Shown here: positions 17,200 to 26,270 of the stretch, piece after piece
How the letters are laid out: every line of letters begins with the position of its first letter
How positions within the stretch are numbered: position 1 is the first letter of the stretch
Notes under the pieces: model-generated
The model's input: the letters and a program-made list of their open reading frames with translations, nothing else
Databases searched by the model: none
Told to the model about the DNA's origin: nothing
Translations under genes and position numbers: made by a program
Assembly: GCF_046591575.1 (NCBI RefSeq)
Contig: NZ_JBIQWA010000003.1
Location: 62,001 to 126,000 of the forward strand
From: Marivita sp046591575
Lineage (GTDB): Bacteria > Pseudomonadota > Alphaproteobacteria > Rhodobacterales > Rhodobacteraceae
DNA length: 64,000 bases
Direction of reading: 5' to 3'

Positions 17200-18201
17200 T
17201 TACCCGTTCAGAAGACGCGCCGCCGCCGGGGCAAAATAGGTCAGCACCCCGTCACAGCCCGCGCGCTTGAACGACATCAGGCTTTCCAGCATGACACGGT
17301 CGTGATCCAGCCATCCGCGCTCTGCCGCACCGGCCAGCATCGCGTATTCGCCTGACACCTGATAGGCAAAGGTCGGCACGCCGAACATGTCTTTTGTGCG
17401 TCTGCAAATATCAAGATAGGGCATACCGGGTTTGATCATCACCATATCGGCCCCTTCGGACAAATCCCGCGCCACAAGGCGCATGGCTTCGTCGGAATTG
17501 CCGGGGTCCATCTGATAGCCCTTCTTGTCGCCCTTGAAGGCCCCGGACGCGCCCACCGCATCGCGGAACGGGCCGTAAAAGGCGCTGGCATATTTGGCGG
17601 CATAGCTCAGGATCGCAACATTATGGAAGCCGTCGCCCTCCAGCGCGCTGCGCATGGCTCTGATCCGGCTGTCCATCATATCGGACGGTCCGATGATGTC
17701 CGATCCGGCGCGGGCCTGGCTGAGCGTTTGCTTGACCAACGCCTCGACGGTGCGGTCATTCACGATATAGCCGTCTTCCATATATCCGTCATGGCCGGTG
17801 ATGTTGTAAGGGTCCAACGCCACATCCGTCATCACCACTAAATCGGGCACCGCATCCTTGATGGCGCGTGTCGCGCGGTTGGACAGGTTGTCGGGGTTCC
17901 ACGCTTCGGCGCAGTCTGCGGTCTTTAACGCGGGATCGGTGAACGGGAACAGGCAGATCGCCGGAATGCCCAGCGCATGCGCCTCGCGTGCCGCCTCGAC
18001 CACCTTGTCCACCGACCGGCGCACCACACCGGGCATCGAGACCACCGGTTCCTCAACTCCTTCGCCATCCCGCACAAAGACCGGCCAGATGAAGTCCTCG
18101 GGGCTCAGACTGTGTTCGCGCACCATCGACCGCAGCCCCTCGGTTCGGCGCAAACGGCGCAGGCGTGTGGCGGGAAAGGCGGGGGTGATCGGTTTCATCA
18201 T
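17200..18201 (-). CDS. hemB: Porphobilinogen synthase (delta-aminolevulinic acid dehydratase)
   Basis: 333 residues from ATG 18201 (second ATG at 18198). It condenses two 5-aminolevulinate molecules to porphobilinogen. Both substrate-binding lysines are present (ILSYAAKYASAFYGP and MVMIKPGMPYLD). The metal loop reads DVALDPYNITGHDG: the cysteines of zinc enzymes (DTCFCEYTSHGHCG in E. coli) are replaced, as in the alphaproteobacterial enzymes that do not need active-site zinc. The gene is monocistronic and divergent from the small membrane protein gene. Confidence 0.97.
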   Translation of the reverse strand: MMKPITPAFPATRLRRLRRTEGLRSMVREHSLSPEDFIWPVFVRDGEGVEEPVVSMPGVVRRSVDKVVEAAREAHALGIPAICLFPFTDPALKTADCAEAWNPDNLSNRATRAIKDAVPDLVVMTDVALDPYNITGHDGYMEDGYIVNDRTVEALVKQTLSQARAGSDIIGPSDMMDSRIRAMRSALEGDGFHNVAILSYAAKYASAFYGPFRDAVGASGAFKGDKKGYQMDPGNSDEAMRLVARDLSEGADMVMIKPGMPYLDICRRTKDMFGVPTFAYQVSGEYAMLAGAAERGWLDHDRVMLESLMSFKRAGCDGVLTYFAPAAARLLNG

Positions 18202-18301
18202 GGGCGGTCCTTGTCTTTGCCGTATTTGGGTGGCATGGAATGACCGCTGGAACAAGGCCTGCATCCGCCCAAGGCCGTGGAAACAAGGGAATTCACCCGC
18301 T

Positions 18302-18829
18302 TTGGATTGGTATTTTACCGTCTTTGAACTGATTGATATGCGGTCCTTTTCCAATCTGTGGTTCTGGATCGCGCTGGCTGTGGTGTGGTCCTCGGCCAGC
18401 CATTGGGTGCTTGGGGTGCCCTATGACATGGTAAGCCGGGCCCGTCGCAAGGGCGGGCAGGCGTCCGAGGATCTGACCGATCTGTTGCGGATCAACACCA
18501 ACCGATTGCTTTATATTGCAGATGAGGCCGGTGTCTCGATCATCACGGCGGGCACATTTTTCCTGAGCGCGTTTCTGATTCTTGGCTGGGTGTACGGCGT
18601 TGAAATTGCGCAGGCGCTGTTTCTGCTGGGCTTTCCGATGTCGATTGTCAGCCTGCTCAGCGTGCGCACGGCGCGGGCGCTGCATACCAAAGACACCGAT
18701 CTGGATGCGGTGTTCAAACGCCTGGCCCGGCACAGGCTGTATGTCCAGATCATCGGCATGGTGTCGATTTTCGTCACCGCGTTGTGGGGGATGTTCCAAA
18801 ACCTGAGTGTTGGTGTTTTGGGCGGTTGA
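18302..18829 (+). CDS. Small four-helix membrane protein of a Rhodobacterales-specific family
   Basis: 175 residues if started at the TTG 18302 (preceded by AAGGGA); an ATG at 18338 would remove 12 residues. Four membrane segments can be seen (about residues 18-38, 72-92, 94-115 and 150-170 of the longer form). Close homologues in Rhodobacterales are, as far as I recall, labelled component of SufBCD complex, but nothing in the sequence shows an iron-sulfur role and no suf genes are near. The function is unknown. It is followed 33 bp later by mfd. Confidence 0.65.
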   Translation: MDWYFTVFELIDMRSFSNLWFWIALAVVWSSASHWVLGVPYDMVSRARRKGGQASEDLTDLLRINTNRLLYIADEAGVSIITAGTFFLSAFLILGWVYGVEIAQALFLLGFPMSIVSLLSVRTARALHTKDTDLDAVFKRLARHRLYVQIIGMVSIFVTALWGMFQNLSVGVLGG

Positions 18830-18862
18830 CGCGGGTCGCGCTGCGGGCCACATGACCCTGCT

Positions 18863-21800
18863 ATGAACACATCCAAGCACATCACGATGGGCGGCGCGCC
18901 CGAGGGGTTCGACGCACAGCTGGTCCTTGCCGAAGCCCGCGCATCCGGCGGTGCCGTCTGCCACATCGCCCGCGATGACAAACGCGCCGTGCAAATGGCC
19001 GAAGCCTTGCGGCTTTTTGCGCCCGACATGCCGGTGTTCATGTTCCCCGGCTGGGATTGCCTGCCCTATGACAGGGTGTCGCCCAACCCCGACATTTCGG
19101 CGGCACGGATGGCGACGCTTGCGGCGCTGACCCATGATATGCCATCGCAATATGTGCTGTTGACCACCATGAGCGCGGCAACCCAACGTGTCCCGGCGCG
19201 GGCCGTGTTGCGCGAGGCAGCGTTCAAGGCGCATGTCGGCAACCGCATTGACGAGGCCGCCCTGCGCGCCTTTCTGGTGCGCATGGGATTCAGTCAGGCC
19301 CCCACCGTGATGGAGCCGGGCGACTATGCCGTGCGCGGCGGCATCATCGACATTTACCCGCCCGGCGATGGCGGTCCGGTGCGTCTGGATCTTTTCGGCG
19401 ACGTGCTGGATGGGGCGCGCCGGTTTGATCCGGTCACGCAGCGCACCACCGAAAAGCTGGATTTTGTGGATCTGGCCCCGGTCTCCGAGGTCATTCTTGA
19501 CGAGGCCGCGATCACGCGCTTCCGGCAGAATTACCGCATCGAATTCGGGGCCGCCGGCAGCGACGACCCCTTGTACGAAGCGGTCAGTGCCGGGCGCAAA
19601 CAACAGGGGATGGAGCACTGGCTGCCTTTCTTTCACGACGGTCTTGAGACGCTTTTTGACTATTTACCCGGTGTCACCGTCACTCAGGACGATCAGATCA
19701 CCCCGGCGCGCCTGTCGCGGTGGGAGGGCATTGTAGACCAATACGAGACCCGCAAAATCGCGCTTCAGCAAAAGTCGCGGCTGGACACGGTGTATAAACC
19801 GGTCTCTCCCGAACAGCTTTATCTGAATGATGCGGATTGGGAGGCCACCCTGGGCGACCGCCGTGTGGTGCAGTTTCACCCGCTGCCCCAGGCGTCAGGC
19901 CCCGGTGTGGTCGATGCCGGCGGGCGCATCGGGCGCAATTTTGCCCCCGAACGTCAACAGGAAAACGTCAGCCTGTTTGCCGCTCTGGCCGATCATGTAC
20001 GTGCAAAGATGGAAGCGGGCCCTGTGCTGATCGCATCATATAGCGACGGCGCGCGGGAACGGTTGACCGGCCTGATCGAAGACGAAGGTCTGGCGGAAAC
20101 GATCCCGGTCAATACCACGGCTCGCATCGGCAAACGCGGCGTGTACCTGACGGTCTGGCCGCTGGAACACGGGTTCGAAGCGCCCTGGTCCGGCACTGGT
20201 ACGGGCGGCGAGGCGGGCCGCGGCTCTGACACCACGCGCATCACGGTGATTTCAGAGCAGGACGTTCTGGGCGACCGCCTGATCCGTGCCCCCAAGAAAC
20301 GCCGCAAGGCCGAGAACTTCCTGACCGAAACGCAATCGCTCAGCCCCGGAGATCTTGTGGTGCATGTCGATCACGGCATCGGACGCTACCTGGGGCTTGA
20401 AGTGATCACCGCAGCCGGTGCCGCGCATGAATGTCTCTTGCTGGAATACGCCGAAAGCGCGAAACTCTACCTGCCGGTCGAAAACATCGAATTGTTGTCG
20501 AAATATGGCCACGAGGAAGGCTTGCTGGACAAGCTGGGTGGTGGCGCATGGCAGGCCAAGAAGGCGCGGCTCAAGGAGCGTATCCGCGAGATGGCGGACA
20601 AGCTGATCCGTGTGGCCGCGGAACGCGCCTTGCGCAAAGCCCCGGTGATGGACCCGCCGCCGGGGGCGTGGGATGCGTTTTCCGCGCGCTTTCCCTATCA
20701 GGAAACCGACGATCAGTTGCGCGCCATCGAAGATGTCATGTCCGACATGCATTCCGGTCAGCCGATGGACCGGCTGATCTGCGGCGATGTGGGCTTTGGC
20801 AAAACCGAAGTTGCCATGCGCGCGGCCTTTGTGGCCGCCATGTCGGGGGTGCAGGTGGCAGTCATCGCGCCGACCACTTTGCTGGCGCGCCAGCATTACA
20901 AGAGCTTTGCCGAACGGTTCCGGGGCTTTCCGCTTGAGGTGCGTCCGCTGTCGCGCTTCGTGTCGACCAAAGATGCCAGTGCAACCAAGGACGGTCTGGC
21001 CCGTGGCACGGTGGATATCGTGGTAGGCACCCACGCGCTTTTGGCCAAGGGCATCCGGTTCCAGAACCTTGGTCTGCTCATCATCGACGAAGAACAGCAT
21101 TTCGGCGTTGGCCACAAAGAGCGGCTCAAGCAGCTGCGCTCTGACATTCACGTTCTGACCCTGACCGCCACACCGATCCCGCGCACGTTGCAACTGTCGC
21201 TGTCGGGCGTCCGCGATCTGAGCATCATTGGCACGCCGCCCGTCGACCGTCTGGCGATCCGCACCTATGTCAGCGAATTCGACGCCGTCACCATCCGCGA
21301 GGCGCTCTTGCGCGAACATTATCGCGGCGGGCAGTCGTTCTATGTGGTCCCGCGCATCAGCGACCTGCCCGAGATCGAGGAATTCCTGCGCGAACAGGTG
21401 CCGGAAGTATCCTATGTCGTAGCCCACGGTCAGATGGCGGCGGGCGAGTTGGACACCCGCATGAACGCGTTTTACGACGGCAAATATGACGTGCTGCTGG
21501 CCACAACGATCGTGGAATCCGGTCTCGACATCCCGACCGCGAACACCATGGTGATCCACCGCGCCGATATGTTTGGCCTCAGCCAGTTGTACCAGATCCG
21601 GGGCAGGGTGGGTCGCTCCAAAACCCGCGCCTATGCGTACCTCACGACCAAACCCCGCGCCAAGCTGACGCCGACCGCCGAAAAGCGCCTTCGCGTGCTG
21701 GGCAGCCTCGACACGCTTGGGGCGGGGTTCACGCTGGCCTCACAAGACCTCGACATTCGCGGCGCGGGCAACCTTCTGGGCGAAGAGCAATCCGGCCAGA

Positions 21801-22366
21801 TGCGCGACGTGGGATACGAGCTTTACCAATCCATGCTGGAAGAGGCGATTGCCAAGATCAAATCCGGCGAAATGGAAGGCCTGTCCGAAGCGGATGACCA
21901 ATGGGCCCCGCAGATCAACCTTGGCGTGCCTGTCCTGATCCCCGAAGACTACGTTCCCGACCTTGATGTGCGCCTTGGCCTCTACCGCCGCCTGTCGTCG
22001 CTTTCCACCAAGGTCGAACTCGAAGGCTTTGCCGCCGAACTGATCGACCGTTTCGGCAAGCTCCCGCGCGAGGTGAACACGCTGATGCTCGTCGTGCGCA
22101 TCAAGGCGATGTGCAAACGTGCAGGCATCGCCAAACTCGATGGCGGACCCAAGGGGGCGACGATCCAGTTCCACAACGACAAATTCGCCTCGCCCGAAGG
22201 GCTGGTCGATTTCATCAAGGATCAGAACGGTCTGGCCAAGGTCAAGGACAACAAGATCGTCGTGCGCCGGGACTGGAAAAAGGACAGCGACAAGATCAAG
22301 GGCGCCTTCGCCATCGCGCAGGATCTGGCCCGCAAGGTCAAAGAAGCGAAGACAGCCAAGGCGTGA
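18863..22366 (+). CDS. mfd: Transcription-repair coupling factor Mfd
   Basis: 1167 residues, full length. Order of domains: UvrB-like region (about 1-350, including FPGWDCLPYDRVSPNPD), RNA-polymerase-interacting domain (SPGDLVVHVDHGIGRYLGLE, about 495-560), RecG-like translocase with Walker A GDVGFGKTEVA and DEEQ box, motif VI RGRVGRSKTRAYAY, and a C-terminal UvrA-binding inhibitory domain. It removes RNA polymerase stalled at DNA lesions and recruits UvrA. It is followed 20 bp later by a convergent tRNA gene. Confidence 0.97.
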   Translation: MNTSKHITMGGAPEGFDAQLVLAEARASGGAVCHIARDDKRAVQMAEALRLFAPDMPVFMFPGWDCLPYDRVSPNPDISAARMATLAALTHDMPSQYVLLTTMSAATQRVPARAVLREAAFKAHVGNRIDEAALRAFLVRMGFSQAPTVMEPGDYAVRGGIIDIYPPGDGGPVRLDLFGDVLDGARRFDPVTQRTTEKLDFVDLAPVSEVILDEAAITRFRQNYRIEFGAAGSDDPLYEAVSAGRKQQGMEHWLPFFHDGLETLFDYLPGVTVTQDDQITPARLSRWEGIVDQYETRKIALQQKSRLDTVYKPVSPEQLYLNDADWEATLGDRRVVQFHPLPQASGPGVVDAGGRIGRNFAPERQQENVSLFAALADHVRAKMEAGPVLIASYSDGARERLTGLIEDEGLAETIPVNTTARIGKRGVYLTVWPLEHGFEAPWSGTGTGGEAGRGSDTTRITVISEQDVLGDRLIRAPKKRRKAENFLTETQSLSPGDLVVHVDHGIGRYLGLEVITAAGAAHECLLLEYAESAKLYLPVENIELLSKYGHEEGLLDKLGGGAWQAKKARLKERIREMADKLIRVAAERALRKAPVMDPPPGAWDAFSARFPYQETDDQLRAIEDVMSDMHSGQPMDRLICGDVGFGKTEVAMRAAFVAAMSGVQVAVIAPTTLLARQHYKSFAERFRGFPLEVRPLSRFVSTKDASATKDGLARGTVDIVVGTHALLAKGIRFQNLGLLIIDEEQHFGVGHKERLKQLRSDIHVLTLTATPIPRTLQLSLSGVRDLSIIGTPPVDRLAIRTYVSEFDAVTIREALLREHYRGGQSFYVVPRISDLPEIEEFLREQVPEVSYVVAHGQMAAGELDTRMNAFYDGKYDVLLATTIVESGLDIPTANTMVIHRADMFGLSQLYQIRGRVGRSKTRAYAYLTTKPRAKLTPTAEKRLRVLGSLDTLGAGFTLASQDLDIRGAGNLLGEEQSGQMRDVGYELYQSMLEEAIAKIKSGEMEGLSEADDQWAPQINLGVPVLIPEDYVPDLDVRLGLYRRLSSLSTKVELEGFAAELIDRFGKLPREVNTLMLVVRIKAMCKRAGIAKLDGGPKGATIQFHNDKFASPEGLVDFIKDQNGLAKVKDNKIVVRRDWKKDSDKIKGAFAIAQDLARKVKEAKTAKA

Positions 22367-22386
22367 TCGTGTCGGTCGAAACCTGC

Positions 22387-22460
22387 TGGAGCGGGTAACG
22401 GGAATCGAACCCGTAACTTAAGCTTGGGAAGCTCGCGTGATACCTTTTCACCATACCCGC
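22387..22460 (-). tRNA. tRNA-Gly (anticodon CCC)
   Basis: Read on the minus strand, a 74-nt cloverleaf with encoded CCA. The acceptor pair is GCGGGTA with TACCCGC, discriminator T. The anticodon loop TTCCCAA gives CCC at positions 34-36. The T-arm is ACGGG-TTCGATT-CCCGT and the D-arm stem is GTG/CAC. It reads GGG glycine codons. The gene is convergent with mfd and divergent from the tct genes. Confidence 0.95.
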
Positions 22461-22649
22461 GCTCGATATCGAAATACGCAGGCCAATCCCGCAGGTCAAG
22501 CACCGCAAAGGGTGGCTTTTTTCGCCAGGCCGCGCCAAAGTCGTGCGACACGCCTTGAAAAGAGGCTTGTCTGCAACGCGCTTTTCCGGTTCTTTACACG
22601 CGTAAATTATGTCTCACGACCGGTGCGTGAGGATCTTTGGGAGGATAAC

Positions 22650-23636
22650 ATGAAAACACTGAACCTGGGCCGTCGGGCCCTGATCGCGGCCGCCGTGGCA
22701 GCATTTGGCCTGGGCAGCCCGGCCTTTGCGAATGACGATCAAAAGCTGGACAGCCTGCATTTCATCATTCCCGGCGGTGCCGGCGGTGGCTGGGACGGCA
22801 CTGCGCGTGGAACCGGCGAAGCCCTCACAGAAGCGGGGCTTGTCGGGTCGGCATCTTACGAAAACATGTCCGGCGGCGGCGGCGGCAAAGCCATTGCCTA
22901 TATGATCGAAAACGCCGAAAGCAATCACGGCACGTTGATGGTGAACTCGACACCCATCGTGATCCGGTCGCTGACCGGTGTCTTCCCGCAGAGTTTCCGT
23001 GATCTGACATTGATCGCCGGAACGATCGGCGATTACGCGGCCATTGTGGTTGGCAAAGACAGCCCGATCAACACGATGGACGATCTTTTGGCCGCCTATG
23101 ATGCCGACCCTGCGGCAACAGCCGTTGGCGGTGGATCGGTGCCCGGTGGCATGGACCATCTTGTGGCTGCGATGGTGATGGAAGCGGCGGGCAAAGACGC
23201 GCTTGGGGTGAAGTACATCCCCTATGACGCGGGCGGCAAAGCGATGGCCGCATTGCTCTCGGGCGAGATTGCGGCGCTCTCCACCGGATTTTCCGAAGCG
23301 GTCGATCTGGCCAATGCAGGTGAGGTCAAGATCATCGGCGTCACGGCCCCCGAACGTGTAGACGCAGCACCGGATGCCATGACCATGATTGAACAGGGCA
23401 TCGACACCACCTTCATCAACTGGCGTGGCTTTTTCGGTGTTCCCGGTCTGCCGGAAGACATCGCTCAGACCTACCGCGATACGTTTGCTGCCATGTATGA
23501 CACCGAAGCATGGGAAACGGTCCGCGCCCGCAATGGCTGGGTGAACATCCATAATTCAGGCGATGACTTTCGCGCCTTTCTGGAAGAGCAGGAAAAGGTC
23601 ATTGGTGATCTGATGAAAAAGCTTGGCTTTCTCTGA
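22650..23636 (+). CDS. tctC: Tripartite tricarboxylate transporter binding protein TctC
   Basis: 328 residues from ATG 22650 after GGGAGG. A signal peptide ends around SPAFA-ND. The mature protein is a Bug/TctC-type periplasmic binding protein (PGGAGGGWDGTARG, SYENMSGGGGGKAIAY, VGGGSVPGGMDHLVAA). It delivers a carboxylate substrate to the TctAB membrane complex; the substrate is not readable from sequence. It heads a tctC-tctB-tctA operon, with several stem-loops after it that could keep tctC expression above that of the membrane subunits. Confidence 0.92.
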   Translation: MKTLNLGRRALIAAAVAAFGLGSPAFANDDQKLDSLHFIIPGGAGGGWDGTARGTGEALTEAGLVGSASYENMSGGGGGKAIAYMIENAESNHGTLMVNSTPIVIRSLTGVFPQSFRDLTLIAGTIGDYAAIVVGKDSPINTMDDLLAAYDADPAATAVGGGSVPGGMDHLVAAMVMEAAGKDALGVKYIPYDAGGKAMAALLSGEIAALSTGFSEAVDLANAGEVKIIGVTAPERVDAAPDAMTMIEQGIDTTFINWRGFFGVPGLPEDIAQTYRDTFAAMYDTEAWETVRARNGWVNIHNSGDDFRAFLEEQEKVIGDLMKKLGFL

Positions 23637-23645
23637 TTCAAATGT

Positions 23646-23695
23646 GCGGCTGACGCCGCGCAGTATATAATTATTGAGGGGCTTTGGCCCCTCAA
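23646..23695 (+). terminator. Two stem-loops after tctC (attenuator-like)
   Basis: GCGGC-tgac-GCCGC (23646-23659) and TTGAGGGGC-N4-GCCCCTCAA (23674-23695) directly follow the tctC stop. There is no T-run after the second stem. Such hairpins between a binding-protein gene and its permease genes commonly protect the upstream mRNA and lower downstream expression; that role is inferred here. Confidence 0.5.
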
Positions 23696-23820
23696 ACGCC
23701 CCAAGGTATTTTTGGCAAGAGGAAGGGAAAGACACCGCTCTCCCTTCCACTGGTGAAGGCAAAACCTTCCCCTTGCACGGTCATCGGCTCCTCAGCCTGT
23801 ACCGCGCGTCATGGAATAGC

Positions 23821-23888
23821 GACATTTGGTTAAAAATGTCTTTCCTCTTGCTAAAAGTACCTCGGGGTCCGGGGCAGCGCCCCGGTCC
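23821..23888 (+). repeat. Stem-loop plus dispersed hairpin element, copy 2, ahead of tctB
   Basis: GACATTT-N6-AAATGTC (23821-23840) followed by TTTCCTCTT resembles a weak terminator. It is followed by ACCTCGGGGT and the perfect hairpin CCGGGGC-agc-GCCCCGG (23869-23885), the same GGGGCAGCGCCCC core and upstream CTCGGGG as the element at 16437. It lies 30 bp before tctB. Confidence 0.6.
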
Positions 23889-23917
23889 AACAGACGTCTC
23901 ATAAGGTGAGGGATGGT

Positions 23918-24400
23918 ATGGCACTCGACAGATGGATCGCTCTTGTTCTTTTGGGCATCTGCGGCATTTACGGCTATGCCGCGTGGTTCACGATGGATGC
24001 GGGCCTGCCGCCCTTTATGCAACGCAACCCGATCTGGCCATCGACCTTTCCGAAGGTACTGAGCATCCTTGCGATGCTGGCCGCGTTGGCCATTCTTCTC
24101 GGTGTTGAAAAAGGCGAAGAGAAAATCGGAGATATCGATTACCGCAAGCTCTGGCAGTACAATCTTGGGCAAGCGGTGCTGTTGCTGGGACTCATGGTCG
24201 CCTATGCACTGCTCCTGCGTCCTGTCGGGTTTATTGGTGCCACAGCCGGGTTCCTGATCCTCGGCGCGGTGATCCTTGGTGAACGACGCTGGCTGTTGAT
24301 GATCGTGGTCGCTGCCGTGGCCACCGGTGGAGTCTGGTATCTGGTCTCTGAAGTGCTAGGCATCTTCATGGCCCCCCTTCCTGCGATGATGAGGGGCTGA
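23918..24400 (+). CDS. tctB: Tripartite tricarboxylate transporter small membrane subunit TctB
   Basis: 160 residues from ATG 23918, just after AAGGTGAGGG; a GTG at 23906 is less likely. Four hydrophobic segments (IALVLLGICGIYGYAAW, VLSILAMLAALAILLGV, AVLLLGLMVAYALLL, LMIVVAAVATGGVWYL) match the TctB family. It partners TctA in the inner membrane. The gene ends one base before the tctA ATG. Confidence 0.87.
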   Translation: MALDRWIALVLLGICGIYGYAAWFTMDAGLPPFMQRNPIWPSTFPKVLSILAMLAALAILLGVEKGEEKIGDIDYRKLWQYNLGQAVLLLGLMVAYALLLRPVGFIGATAGFLILGAVILGERRWLLMIVVAAVATGGVWYLVSEVLGIFMAPLPAMMRG

Positions 24401-24401
24401 C

Positions 24402-25922
24402 ATGCTTGAAGGACTTCTGATCGGCCTGCAGACGGCCTTTTCATTGCAAAACCTGATCATGGTGATCGGCGGCTGCCTGATCGGCACGTTCATCGGCATG
24501 CTGCCCGGTCTTGGCCCGATGTCAATCATCGCGATCATGATCCCGGTGGCGATCTCAATGGGCGATCCCTCCGCCGCGCTGATCCTGCTAGCAGGCGTCT
24601 ACTACGGCGCGATCTTTGGTGGCTCAACGTCTTCCATTCTCCTAAATGCACCGGGCGTTGCGGGCACGGTTGCGAGCAGTTTCGACGGCTACCCGATGGC
24701 ACGACAAGGCAAGGCGGGCAAGGCGCTCACCATTGCGGCCATCGCCAGTTTCGCGGGCGGCACCATTGGCGCGCTGCTGCTCATGGTCTTTGCGCCTGCG
24801 CTGTCCTCGGTCGCGCTGCTCTTCCACTCTGCTGAATACTTTGCGCTCATGGTCGTGGGGCTATCGGCCATTGCCGCCTTTGCGGGTAACGGGCAAGTGG
24901 CCAAGGCGCTGCTCATGACGCTCCTGGGCCTCATCATGGCAACTGTGGGCGAAGGCGCGCTGTTCAACATGCCGCGGTTCACGATGGGGCTGATGGACCT
25001 GCAGTCCGGCTTTGGCTTCATCACGCTGGCGATGGCGATGTTCGCGCTGCCCGAGGCACTGTTTCTTGTGCTCAAACCCCGCGACCAGAAAGAGACCAGT
25101 GGCGAGATCAAAGACCTGCGCATCACCCGCGCCGAGGCGAAGTCCATCGCCCCCGTCGTGGGCCGCCAATCGGTCCAGGGCTTCTTCATCGGCGTTCTGC
25201 CCGGTGCGGGGGCCACCATCGCATCATTCCTCGGCTACGCGGTCGAACGCAACATCGCCCCCAAAAAGGAACAGGAGGAGTTCGGCAAAGGTTCTGTCAA
25301 AGGCCTCGCCGCGCCCGAAACCGCCAACAACGCCGCCTGCACCGGGTCGTTTGTGCCGCTCCTGACGCTGGGCATCCCCGGCTCTGGCACCACGGCGATC
25401 CTGCTGGGCGCACTCATCGCGCTCAACGTCACGCCGGGGCCGCGCCTCATGCTGGACGAGCCACAGGTGTTCTGGGCCGTCATCATGTCGATGTTCATCG
25501 GCAACCTCGTGTTGCTGGTCCTCAACCTGCCGCTCATCCCCTACATCGCCAAGGTCCTGAGCGTCCCGCGCACGTTCCTCATCCCGTTCATCCTCTTCTT
25601 CACCCTGATGGGCGCCTATATCGGCCAGAACAACGCCACCGAGCTGCTGATCCTCGTGGGCTTTGGCGTCTGCGCGACGATCCTCAAATTCGCCGACTAC
25701 CCGCTGGCCCCGCTGCTGATCGGGTTCATCCTGGGAGGCATGCTCGAGGACAATTTCTCCCGTTCCATGCAGCTCTACGACGGCATCTCGTTCATCTGGG
25801 AGCGCCCCATGACCCTCGGCCTGCTGGTCATCGCGGTGATCCTCGTGGTCCTGCCAAGCTGGCGGACCCGCAGAGAGCGCGCCAAGGCCCGGCGCGAGGG
25901 CGGCGTGGCGGATGGGGATTGA
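24402..25922 (+). CDS. tctA: Tripartite tricarboxylate transporter large membrane subunit TctA
   Basis: 506 residues, about 11-12 membrane helices. Family hallmarks are present: GTFIGMLPGLGPMSIIAIMIP near the N-terminus, the GGSTSSILLNAPG motif, GFFIGVLPGAGATIASFLGY and GIPGSGTTAILLGAL. It is the sodium- or proton-coupled channel part of the TTT transporter fed by TctC. The C-terminus ends in a short charged tail. It is last in the tct operon; a palindromic repeat cluster starts 8 bp after it. Confidence 0.95.
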   Translation: MLEGLLIGLQTAFSLQNLIMVIGGCLIGTFIGMLPGLGPMSIIAIMIPVAISMGDPSAALILLAGVYYGAIFGGSTSSILLNAPGVAGTVASSFDGYPMARQGKAGKALTIAAIASFAGGTIGALLLMVFAPALSSVALLFHSAEYFALMVVGLSAIAAFAGNGQVAKALLMTLLGLIMATVGEGALFNMPRFTMGLMDLQSGFGFITLAMAMFALPEALFLVLKPRDQKETSGEIKDLRITRAEAKSIAPVVGRQSVQGFFIGVLPGAGATIASFLGYAVERNIAPKKEQEEFGKGSVKGLAAPETANNAACTGSFVPLLTLGIPGSGTTAILLGALIALNVTPGPRLMLDEPQVFWAVIMSMFIGNLVLLVLNLPLIPYIAKVLSVPRTFLIPFILFFTLMGAYIGQNNATELLILVGFGVCATILKFADYPLAPLLIGFILGGMLEDNFSRSMQLYDGISFIWERPMTLGLLVIAVILVVLPSWRTRRERAKARREGGVADGD

Positions 25923-25929
25923 TGGCGGA

Positions 25930-26261
25930 GGTGCGTGAGATCCCGCACCCTACATCCCGCACACGCCCGTAGGGTGCGTGTTCACACGCACCGCTGACGC
26001 GCCAAGCCGGGCGACCGCCAGCCCGTGGGAGGGCGATCCAACCGCTGCTCCAAAGCGCTTTATGCCAGCCAAACCCGCCGGTCCGATGTAAGACGCGAGA
26101 CCCAAGCCAAATCGCCATCCCGCCGGAACGGGCTGGCGATCACCCGGCGGCTTCGCCGCTGTTCGGGTGGGGTGGATTGATGTCACATGCCCGAAGCGCC
26201 GCAGGGTGTATGCTTGCACGCACCGTGTTTGGCGACCGGGTGGTGCGTGAAATCACGCACC
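25930..26261. repeat. Composite palindromic repeat cluster (REP/MITE-like)
   Basis: Four copies of a GGTGCGTG...CACGCACC palindrome: 25930-25949, 25973-25992 (8-bp arms, perfect), 26205-26224 (degenerate) and 26242-26261 (9-bp arms, perfect). Copies 1 and 4 have a CCTAC tail and copy 2 has the tail in reverse (GTAGG). Between copies 2 and 3 lies a longer inverted repeat, 26006-26025 against 26129-26148, matching at 18 of 20 positions. The whole 330 bp fills the gap between tctA and the orphan gene and has no coding frame. Confidence 0.8.
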
Positions 26262-26270
26262 CTACGTTTT

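Noticed and set aside
17858..18301. N-terminal extension of the small membrane protein gene at 18302
   Set aside because: The extension overlaps hemB in antisense and has no family similarity; the conserved protein starts near DWYFTVFELIDMRSFSNLW.
22387..22460. tRNA-Gly as an integration site
   Set aside because: No integrase gene or direct repeat of the tRNA 3' end was found on either side.
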